DNA from: Algoriphagus sp.
GTDB lineage: Bacteria > Bacteroidota > Bacteroidia > Cytophagales > Cyclobacteriaceae
Assembly (NCBI GenBank): GCA_023255285.1
Contig: JALRIY010000119.1
Span: forward strand, 1 to 6,781
Reading direction: 5' to 3'
DNA length: 6,781 nucleotides
Within the stretch, counting starts at the first letter, position 1, and the number at the start of each line of letters is the position of its first letter. This document shows, in pieces, positions 1 to 5,907 of this stretch. The notes beneath the pieces are model-generated. The model made no database searches. It had not been told where the DNA came from and saw only the letters and a program-made list of their open reading frames with translations. The translations under genes were made by a program, and so were the position numbers.

Positions 1-932
1 CTGTAGGGAGCCAATATAGCCCGGCCTTAGATGGAGAATACCTACTTAGACACTACCGCTTGGAGGTAGATCAAATTGAATTGGTCGAAGTCATGCGGCA
101 AAAGCTAGAATCAGGTATTTTATTCAATGCTACGCGTCTTCGATATGAGTTGGGAGGGGAAAAAGTAGCAGTAAAAATTCAGACTCATTTATTTAATGAT
201 ATCTTTAAAATGACTTCGGAAAAGTTGGAGGATGGCCTACGCTATGCCTATTCCAAATATGGTACAGAGAATACCTGCATCATCACCCGTTCCAACAAAT
301 CTGCTGTTCAATACAATGGCTACATCCGACAGACAATCCATTTTTACGAGGATGAAATTTGTTCTGGGGACCTACTTATGATTGTGAAAAATAATTACAC
401 ATACATGGCTGAATCCGAGCAAGTTAATTTTTTGGCAAATGGGGACCTAGTCGAAGTAATGAAAATCCGAAACTTTGAAGAACGATATGGATTGCGGTTT
501 GCGACTTTAGAATTGCGCCTGTTGGATTATGCAGAAGAGCCTTATTTCGAAGCAAAAGTTATTTTAGACACCTTGTATTCCTCGGGCCCTTCCCTGACGC
601 GCGATCAGTACCGTTCGCTGTACGAACAAGTAAGTGAGGATTATGCCGACCTAGCAAATAAGACCGAACGGATGGAATTCATTCGGAAGGATCCCTATTT
701 GAATGCGCTACAAGTAAAATTTGCCTATGCCATTACTTGCCACAAAGCACAAGGAGGACAGTGGAAAGCAGTATTCATTGACCAAGGATATCTAGTAGAA
801 GAACAACTTGATGCTGAATTTATTCGGTGGTTGTATACAGCTGTAACACGGGCCTCTGAAGAATTGTATTTAGTCAACTTTTCTCCCACATTTTTCGTTA
901 AAGGATTGGTAGAAGAAGAATCAGAAGAATAA
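1..932 (+). CDS. RecD/UvrD-like superfamily 1 DNA helicase, C-terminal part (5' end outside window)
   Basis: The frame is open from the left edge (first full codon at base 3) to TAA at 930-932, giving about 309 visible residues. The TTG at 60 is internal, because in-frame codons upstream of it already encode family-like sequence. Visible signs of an ATP-dependent helicase are VGSQYSPALD near fragment residues 1-10, which normally follows motif III (GDxxQLPP); a conserved arginine in VMRQ near 30-33; a motif IV-like TRSNKSAVQYN near 95-105; a UvrD_C_2-type module with ITCHKAQGGQW near 244-254 (motif V); and LYTAVTRASEELYLV near 277-291, whose arginine is the motif VI finger. The Walker A and B motifs must lie left of the window. 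The protein ends in an acidic tail (VEEESEE). Proteins of this kind unwind DNA in the cytoplasm and are often annotated as RecD-like helicase or ATP-binding protein. The specific role in repair or recombination is unknown. Helicase identity is firm; the exact subfamily is less so. Confidence 0.86.
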   Translation, partial: VGSQYSPALDGEYLLRHYRLEVDQIELVEVMRQKLESGILFNATRLRYELGGEKVAVKIQTHLFNDIFKMTSEKLEDGLRYAYSKYGTENTCIITRSNKSAVQYNGYIRQTIHFYEDEICSGDLLMIVKNNYTYMAESEQVNFLANGDLVEVMKIRNFEERYGLRFATLELRLLDYAEEPYFEAKVILDTLYSSGPSLTRDQYRSLYEQVSEDYADLANKTERMEFIRKDPYLNALQVKFAYAITCHKAQGGQWKAVFIDQGYLVEEQLDAEFIRWLYTAVTRASEELYLVNFSPTFFVKGLVEEESEE

Positions 933-1002
933 TCCAGATACTAGAAATTTAGAGTGGCAGATTAGTTTTTGTGAGTAATTTTAATTTAATGTAGCTCTAG
1001 GC

Positions 1003-1036
1003 TTGGAATTTTATTCATTCTAATCCTGTAATTTTG
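1003..1036 (+). promoter_or_regulatory. Candidate Bacteroidota-type promoter for the DUF1573 gene
   Basis: TAATTTTG at 1029-1036 is an exact match to the Bacteroidota -7 consensus TAnnTTTG. A TTG at 1003-1005 could serve as the -33 element, but the 23-base gap is slightly longer than usual. Transcription would start near 1042 and leave a leader of about 40 bases before the ATG at 1083. The rest of the 933-1082 spacer is AT-rich and shows no gene, clear hairpin or terminator for the upstream helicase. Short motifs like this also occur by chance, so the call is tentative. Confidence 0.42.
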
Positions 1037-1082
1037 AAGAATGCCTCAAAATTTGAATATTTGAACATTAAACGATATACAC

Positions 1083-1475
1083 ATGAAGAAAATAGCACTA
1101 CTTTTCACCTTTTTTATTTTGGCATTTGCCAATCAGGTTCAGGCGCAAGAGTCAGTTCCTGTAATTTCTTTTAAAGAAAATAGTATCGACTTCGGTGACA
1201 TCGTCCAAGGTCAAAAGGTGGAGCATACCTTTGTGCTGACCAATACAGGAAAGCAACCTCTGATCATCTCAAATGTGGCAGCTACTTGTGGTTGTACTGT
1301 CCCCAGCTGGCCAAAGGAACCGGTGGCACCTGGAAAATCCGCTGAAATCAAAGTTTCATTCAATTCCACAGGAAAAGTAGGCAAGCAAAATTCAGTCGTT
1401 CGCATTTATTCTAATGCTTCTGAACCCATCGAAAAAGTTTCCTTAATTTCCAATGTGTTGACCAAGTCCAACTAA
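1083..1475 (+). CDS. Exported DUF1573 domain protein
   Basis: This is a complete 130-residue protein. Residues 1-21 form a clear Sec signal peptide: MKK, then a hydrophobic core, then a likely signal peptidase I cut after VQA (residues 19-21, before QE). The mature part is almost entirely one DUF1573 domain: FGDIVQGQKVEHTF (37-50), the TNTG turn (53-56), the family hallmark CGCTVP (69-74) followed by WPKEP (76-80), then GKVGKQ (97-102) and a closing strand with YSN (109-111). The fold is expected to be an immunoglobulin-like beta sandwich like other ASH/MSP-type domains, located in the periplasm or at the cell surface. Its biochemical function is not established. Stand-alone DUF1573 proteins of about 130-150 residues are common in Bacteroidota. 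The two cysteines of CGC could form a disulfide or bind a ligand, which is inference. No Shine-Dalgarno sequence precedes the ATG. A promoter-like element upstream and a terminator downstream suggest a single-gene unit. Confidence 0.93.
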   Translation: MKKIALLFTFFILAFANQVQAQESVPVISFKENSIDFGDIVQGQKVEHTFVLTNTGKQPLIISNVAATCGCTVPSWPKEPVAPGKSAEIKVSFNSTGKVGKQNSVVRIYSNASEPIEKVSLISNVLTKSN

Positions 1476-1496
1476 CGCAATCACGTTTAAATTTCT

Positions 1497-1526
1497 AAAG
1501 CCTGTTCTTCAGTAACAGGCTTTTTT
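1497..1526 (+). terminator. Intrinsic (rho-independent) terminator after the DUF1573 gene
   Basis: A perfect 10-base inverted repeat, AAAGCCTGTT (1497-1506) and AACAGGCTTT (1514-1523), encloses the 7-base loop CTTCAGT and runs into six T residues (1521-1526). It lies 21 bases after the DUF1573 stop and 29 bases before the ABC transporter ATG, so it should largely separate the two genes. The A-rich left side would pair with the T run and could allow weak function on the opposite strand, but no minus-strand gene ends here. Confidence 0.87.
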
Positions 1527-1555
1527 ATTACCCAACCTCATTAATTTTCGAGTCT

Positions 1556-3301
1556 ATGACACCTAAGAAGGAACGCAAAGTTACCATCCGTCAAGTATTT
1601 TCTACCATCATCTGGCCACGTAGAAGGCAACTATTGATTGGTTTAGTTTTAATTATAATCAGTCGAATTGCAAGTTTAGTGCTTCCTGGAGCCACCAAAT
1701 TTTTGATCGATGAAGTAATTCCCAGCAATGATTTACAGCAATTAAAGGGATTGATTTTTGTAGTGGTTCTCGCAATTGTCGTTCAAGCGGTTACTTCTTA
1801 TGCACTTACACAAATTTTGAGCGTAGAAGCGCAGCATTTGATTTCTCAATTGCGATCTAAAGTTCAGCAACACATCATCAAATTACCAATTCGTTTTTTT
1901 GATAATTCCAAAACAGGGGAGTTGGTATCGCGCATCATGACTGATGTGGAAGGGGTTCGAAATCTGGTTGGTACTGGCTTTGCCCAAATGATTGGAGGAG
2001 GATTGGCCGCCATTATTTCCTTGGCTTTGTTGATTTCTATAAGTCCGTCAATGACAGCCTTTGTGTTGTTGCCTGTCTTAATTTTTGGTTTAGTTTCCTT
2101 GAAAGCCTTTGGCAAAATCAGACCTATTTTTCGGGAACGGGGAAAAATCAACGCCCAAGTTACGGGGAGGCTTACCGAAACCTTGGGTGGGATTCGAGTG
2201 ATTAAAGGATTTAATGCTGAAAATCAAGAAATTAAAACCTTTGAAAAGGGCGTAGAAGAGTTATTTTTAAATGTAAAGGCGAGTTTGACCGCAACTAGTT
2301 TTGTTACTTCAGCAGGCGCATTACTTTTGGGCTTGGCCTCTGCTGGGATCATGGGCTTGGGGGGCTACCAAATCATGCAAGAGCAAATGACTTTTGGTGA
2401 CTTTCTTGCTTTTACACTGTACCTCGGATTTATGATTGCCCCTATTGTGCAGATGTCAAATATAGGAAGCCAATTGACCGAAGCTTTTGCAGGTTTGGAT
2501 CGGACTGAAGAAATCATGAACATGCCCTTAGAGGAGGATGACAAAAAACGAACGACGAAATTAGCAGGTATCAAAGGGGATATTCGGTTTGAGAACGTGG
2601 CATTTGCCTACGAATCCGGAAAGGATGTGGTCAAAGGGATTACCTTTGATGCACCAGCAGGTACAGTAACCGCCTTGGTAGGCACCTCAGGATCTGGAAA
2701 AACCACCATTGCAGGTTTGGCAGCTACTTTTTTAAATCCAGATTCTGGAGTGGTGTATTTGGATGGCTATGATCTTCAATCCATTACGCTGGATACTTTC
2801 CGGTCTCAATTGGGGGTTGTTCTTCAAGATGATTTCCTTTTTGAAGGGACTATTCGAGAGAATATCCTTTTCCCAAGACCCGATTCCTCTGAAAGTCAGT
2901 TAGACAAGGCGGTCAAAGCAGCCCATGTCCATGAATTTACAGATCGCTTTGAAAAAGGTTTGGATACCTTGATCGGTGAGCGTGGAGTCAAGCTCTCCGG
3001 TGGACAGAGGCAGCGAATCGCCATTGCTCGAGCAATTTTGGCAGATCCAAGAATTCTTATTTTGGATGAGGCTACTTCCAACTTGGATACAGAATCTGAA
3101 TCCTTCATTCAGGAAAGTTTGAAAGAGTTGATGCAGGGACGGACCACTTTCGTCATTGCTCACCGACTAAGTACGATACGTCAGGCTGATCAAATTTTGG
3201 TGATCGAGCAGGGACAAATCGTGGAGCAAGGCAAACACGAAGAACTTCTCGCCAAAAAAGGAAGGTATTTTGATCTATATACCTACCAAGCACGGATTTA
3301 A
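1556..3301 (+). CDS. ABC exporter half-transporter, fused membrane and ATP-binding domains (MsbA/subfamily B type)
   Basis: This is a complete 581-residue protein, the normal length for a bacterial ABCB-type half-exporter that works as a dimer in the inner membrane. Residues 20-310 form the type 1 exporter membrane domain with about six helices, including 26-46, 66-86, 145-162, 165-183, 250-270 and 280-300. The ATPase domain (about 341-578) has every key element: A-loop tyrosine Y352, Walker A GTSGSGKT (376-383), Q-loop Q424 in VLQDDFLFEGT, signature LSGGQ (480-484), Walker B LILDE with catalytic E505 (501-505), D-loop SNLD (508-511) and switch histidine H536 in IAHRLST. With two intact sites it is likely a homodimer that uses ATP to export a lipid or hydrophobic compound. 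The substrate cannot be read from sequence. Short D and Q insertions in the first external loop (residues 51-62) are normal. The ATG has no Shine-Dalgarno sequence and sits just after a terminator. The gene ends 6 bases from a convergent transporter gene. Confidence 0.95.
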   Translation: MTPKKERKVTIRQVFSTIIWPRRRQLLIGLVLIIISRIASLVLPGATKFLIDEVIPSNDLQQLKGLIFVVVLAIVVQAVTSYALTQILSVEAQHLISQLRSKVQQHIIKLPIRFFDNSKTGELVSRIMTDVEGVRNLVGTGFAQMIGGGLAAIISLALLISISPSMTAFVLLPVLIFGLVSLKAFGKIRPIFRERGKINAQVTGRLTETLGGIRVIKGFNAENQEIKTFEKGVEELFLNVKASLTATSFVTSAGALLLGLASAGIMGLGGYQIMQEQMTFGDFLAFTLYLGFMIAPIVQMSNIGSQLTEAFAGLDRTEEIMNMPLEEDDKKRTTKLAGIKGDIRFENVAFAYESGKDVVKGITFDAPAGTVTALVGTSGSGKTTIAGLAATFLNPDSGVVYLDGYDLQSITLDTFRSQLGVVLQDDFLFEGTIRENILFPRPDSSESQLDKAVKAAHVHEFTDRFEKGLDTLIGERGVKLSGGQRQRIAIARAILADPRILILDEATSNLDTESESFIQESLKELMQGRTTFVIAHRLSTIRQADQILVIEQGQIVEQGKHEELLAKKGRYFDLYTYQARI

Positions 3302-3307
3302 TTCCGA

Positions 3308-4219
3308 TTATTTCTTCGCTTTTTCTTTGGAAAGGGTTAGTAAGGCCACTGTAAATAGGATGAGAATGGTCCCCGTCCAGTCGTAACCCGAAAATGATAC
3401 ACCCAACCAGAGAACGGCTGTTAAGGTAGCGGCAAGTGGCTCCACACTACAAAGTAAACTGGCGATGGTAGCTCCAATTTTGGATACAGCGGTGAGGAAG
3501 AAATAGAAGGCAAGGACGGTTCCGAAAATTACAATGTACCCAAAGGCAATCCAGGTTTCTCCATCCCAGTTACCAGAAAAATACCATGGTTGCGTCCAGA
3601 TGGTCAATACAATCCCTCCTACCAGCATGCCCCAACCCGTAATAGCTGCCGGAGAAAAACTCCTCAACAAACCTACAGGTTGAATGGTGTAAAAGGCCAA
3701 AGCTAAAGCGGAAAGAAGACCCCAAAGGAGTGCTTGATTTGAAATCACTAAGGACTCTGTTGAACCGTGGGTAACTAGTAAGAAGGTGCCTGCTAGGGCA
3801 AAGATCAGCGCTAAATATTCCCCCAAAACCGGCCATTTTTTATTTTTTAAGGCATAAAACCCTAATACAAAAACAGGTCCAATGTATTGCAAAATGGTAG
3901 CGGTGGCAGCATTGGAAAGGGAAATACTATAAAAGTAGGTGTATTGTACAGCCACCATGCCTAAAATGCCAAAAAGCAAAAGCTTGCTTACATCTTTGGG
4001 TGTTTTCCAGATAGCAAAGGCTGCTTTTTTTTCACTGAAAATCGAAAATAAGATAAGCAAAGTTCCTGCTAGTACCATGCGCCAAGTAACGAGCCAAGCA
4101 GGATCTACATGCTTACTTTGAAATAAATACTGCGCACAAGTTCCTGAAATCCCCCAAAATATTGCCGAGGCCATGGCCATTAGAAATCCAGATATTTTTT
4201 GATAAGAACTAGTATGCAT
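3308..4219 (-). CDS. EamA/DMT-family membrane transporter
   Basis: This is a complete 303-residue protein starting at ATG (complement of 4217-4219) and ending in TAA. It has about ten hydrophobic helices (roughly 11-33, 41-62, 78-96, 100-123, 133-151, 162-182, 190-209, 222-242, 246-275 and 280-297), arranged as two tandem EamA repeats. Repeat hallmarks are visible in both halves: FWGISGTCAQYLF (21-33) and ATATILQYIGPVFVLG (105-120) in the first, and ATIASLLCSVEPLAATL (250-266) in the second, where the conserved proline follows a small-residue helix. The C-terminus is short and lysine-rich (SKEKAKK), fitting a cytoplasmic end. DMT-family members of this size usually export metabolites or amino acids from the cytoplasm, but some import; the substrate is unknown. 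The gene is divergent from the acetyltransferase and convergent with the ABC exporter. No Shine-Dalgarno sequence is seen, and I found no exact TAnnTTTG element on this strand upstream. Confidence 0.94.
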   Translation of the reverse strand: MHTSSYQKISGFLMAMASAIFWGISGTCAQYLFQSKHVDPAWLVTWRMVLAGTLLILFSIFSEKKAAFAIWKTPKDVSKLLLFGILGMVAVQYTYFYSISLSNAATATILQYIGPVFVLGFYALKNKKWPVLGEYLALIFALAGTFLLVTHGSTESLVISNQALLWGLLSALALAFYTIQPVGLLRSFSPAAITGWGMLVGGIVLTIWTQPWYFSGNWDGETWIAFGYIVIFGTVLAFYFFLTAVSKIGATIASLLCSVEPLAATLTAVLWLGVSFSGYDWTGTILILFTVALLTLSKEKAKK

Positions 4220-4404
4220 AGGGCAATTGGTTCGACGAATATATCTCAGGTAATTGAAAAATAATATGCCCCTTGGAAAGATTTCGTGGAAGGATATCCG
4301 AATTTGGACTTGTTAAATCCCGGGCTATTTCAGAACTTCCCTCGAGTTACATGCATTTTATCTTACTAGGTATATGCATACCTAATTTACTTTATCTCCC
4401 TTCA
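4220..4404. promoter_or_regulatory. Divergent intergenic region between the EamA transporter and acetyltransferase genes
   Basis: These 185 bases separate two divergent start codons and must hold promoters for both genes, unless the acetyltransferase starts further upstream. I found no exact TAnnTTTG element on either strand. The plus-strand frame of the acetyltransferase stays open back to a TGA at 4255-4257, but its translation here does not resemble the GNAT family. The segment contains an operator-like inverted repeat (listed separately) and ATGCAT palindromes at 4351-4356 and 4374-4379; the same hexamer also covers each start codon (4214-4219 and 4405-4410). Confidence 0.5.
4367..4384. 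repeat. 18-base inverted repeat, possible operator, upstream of the acetyltransferase
   Basis: TAGGTAT (4367-4373) and ATACCTA (4378-4384) are perfect 7-base inverted arms around the 4-base centre ATGC. The palindrome ends 20 bases before the acetyltransferase ATG at 4405. Its size and placement suit binding of a dimeric regulator, but no regulator gene is in the window, and AT-rich spacers produce such repeats by chance. The short arms and the absence of a following T run argue against a terminator. Confidence 0.4.
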
Positions 4405-4899
4405 ATGCATTCCTCACTTTTTGCAAGAATAGCCATCCATGAAGATGCTGAGGCTCTTTGGGGAATCTTAGAACCCATGGTACGACAAGGAGGAACCTAT
4501 GTTTTTTCCTTAGATAAAACAAAGGAATCGATGATGGACTACTGGTTGGGGGCAGATAAAGTTACTTTTGTGGTGGAAAAGGAAGGGGTAGTTGTGGGGA
4601 CCTTTTACCTAAAAGCCAATCAAGAGGGTTTGGGGGATCACATTTGCAACGCAGGATTTGTGGTCGCTTGTGATGCGGAGGGGCAGGGATTGGGGCGCTG
4701 GATGGGTGAATATGCCCAAGTTGCAGCCAAATCCCGTGGATTTCGAGCTATGCAGTTTAATTTTGTTATCCAATCTAACCAGAAGGCGGTCCATCTTTGG
4801 AAATCCCTTGGCTTCTCGGTGATTGGAGAGATTCCTGAGGCTTACCGACATCCAAATCTGGGATTGGTGCCCGCCCTCATCTTCTATAAAAAATTATAA
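4405..4899 (+). CDS. GNAT-family N-acetyltransferase
   Basis: I place the start at ATG 4405, giving 164 residues, the usual size for a single GNAT domain. The fold begins at once with ARIAIHEDAEALWGI (7-21). The 44 residues obtained by starting at TTG 4273 do not look like this family. An ATG at 4351 is also in frame but would add a hydrophobic 18-residue leader unlikely for a cytosolic enzyme. The acetyl-CoA loop is EGQGLG (92-97), where the usual R/Q of R/Q-x-x-G-x-G/A is a glutamate. It is preceded by the strand AGFVVACD (83-90). Motif B is seen as NFVIQSNQKAVHLWKSLGF (119-137), with the typical asparagine N125 and LGF. The C-terminal strand holds PEAYRHP and ALIFYKK. The enzyme should transfer acetyl from acetyl-CoA to an amine; the substrate is unknown. 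It lies 36 bases ahead of the phosphoesterase gene on the same strand. Confidence 0.88.
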   Translation: MHSSLFARIAIHEDAEALWGILEPMVRQGGTYVFSLDKTKESMMDYWLGADKVTFVVEKEGVVVGTFYLKANQEGLGDHICNAGFVVACDAEGQGLGRWMGEYAQVAAKSRGFRAMQFNFVIQSNQKAVHLWKSLGFSVIGEIPEAYRHPNLGLVPALIFYKKL

Positions 4900-4935
4900 G
4901 TTTATCAAATTACGATTCACTCAGTTTATACTACC

Positions 4936-5907
4936 ATGATCCTCGATCGCCGAAGTTTTATCAAATCAACATTACTTAGCAGCTGCTCGTTTCTGTTGCC
5001 ATCGGCTATTCTAGACGTGTGGACAGGAGAGGAGCAAAGCCTTCGATTGGGATTGATTACGGATCTGCACAAGGATATCATTCACGATGCTGATCTTCGA
5101 TTACAAACATTTTTAGAGTCACTTAATAGTATATCTCCGCATGCCAAAATTCAATTGGGTGATTTTGCTATTCCTAAAAAAGAAAATGAAGCCTTTATTG
5201 ATTCATTTAATCAAGGACCCATTCCTTCCCTCCACGTAATAGGAAATCATGACTTGGATGAAGGCAAAACCAAGGAGCAAGTGATTCAATTTTTTGGCAT
5301 GCCGGCAGCCTACTATGCGCAGGTGATCCAAGGAATTCGGATCCTTGTATTGGACGGGAATGATCTAGGCTCACCGAAATACAACGGTGGCTATGCTTCC
5401 TATATCGGTAAAGAACAACAGGACTGGTTAAATCAACAGTTGGTAGATTCTATGGAGCCAGTGATTGTAATTTCTCATCAGCCCATTGCAGGAACCTATA
5501 CGATGGATAATGCTACCGAAATTCAGGCCTTGTTGAGTGCCCATGCCAGCAAAATTATCCTTGCCATCAATGGTCATGCACATGTAGACCAGTTTCTCAA
5601 AGTTGGAGGAATACCGTATTTACACTTGAATTCTGCTTCTTATTATTGGGTGGGAGAAAAGCACAAGCACTACAGTATGGATGCTGCTACACACAGCAAA
5701 TTTCCTGACTTATCACATACCTGTCCTTACGAAGAAGTTCTATTTGGGATTTTGTCGCTGGATAAAAAGGAAGGGAGACTTACCCTTTCTGGTACAAAAA
5801 GTAGGTGGATTGGTCCTTCTCCTTTAGAATTGGGATACGAAATCTTATCCAAAGCTGAGCAAGAGCTTTACGTTCAACCGCAAATTTCATACAGAATAAT
5901 TTCTTAG
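4936..5907 (+). CDS. Calcineurin-like metallophosphoesterase with twin-arginine-type signal
   Basis: This is a complete 323-residue protein. The N-terminus DRRSFIK (4-10) followed by the hydrophobic stretch STLLSSCSFLLPSA (11-24) resembles a Tat signal (S/T-R-R-x-F-L-K), so export in folded, metal-loaded form is likely. The body has all metal-binding blocks of the calcineurin-like phosphoesterase fold in order: DLH (D43, H45), GD (G75, D76), GNHD (103-106), SHQP with H181, and GHAH (213-216, H214 and H216). A two-metal hydrolase acting on a phosphomonoester or phosphodiester in the periplasm is expected; the substrate cannot be told. The C-terminal 90 residues are rich in aromatics and histidine (YYWVGEKHKHY, 236-246) and may shape the pocket. 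LSSC (14-17) weakly resembles a lipobox, but the hydrophobic core before the cysteine is too short. The gene may be co-transcribed with the upstream acetyltransferase. Its TAG stop overlaps the stop of the convergent hydrolase gene. Confidence 0.92.
   Translation: MILDRRSFIKSTLLSSCSFLLPSAILDVWTGEEQSLRLGLITDLHKDIIHDADLRLQTFLESLNSISPHAKIQLGDFAIPKKENEAFIDSFNQGPIPSLHVIGNHDLDEGKTKEQVIQFFGMPAAYYAQVIQGIRILVLDGNDLGSPKYNGGYASYIGKEQQDWLNQQLVDSMEPVIVISHQPIAGTYTMDNATEIQALLSAHASKIILAINGHAHVDQFLKVGGIPYLHLNSASYYWVGEKHKHYSMDAATHSKFPDLSHTCPYEEVLFGILSLDKKEGRLTLSGTKSRWIGPSPLELGYEILSKAEQELYVQPQISYRIIS

Noticed and set aside
60..62. TTG as a start codon for the helicase
   Set aside because: The frame is open to the window edge and the codons before it encode a conserved helicase segment (VGSxxSPALD), so the gene is simply truncated by the window.
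1864..3163. Several minus-strand open frames of 69-95 codons inside the ABC exporter gene
   Set aside because: All overlap conserved exporter coding sequence and resemble no known protein.
3939..4121. Plus-strand open frame of 60 codons antisense to the EamA transporter gene
   Set aside because: It lies wholly within a well-supported membrane protein gene and its translation has no recognisable domain.
5851..5869. Short inverted repeat AAAGCT/AGCTTT near the end of the phosphoesterase gene as a terminator
   Set aside because: It has only 6-base arms inside coding sequence, with no T run next to it.
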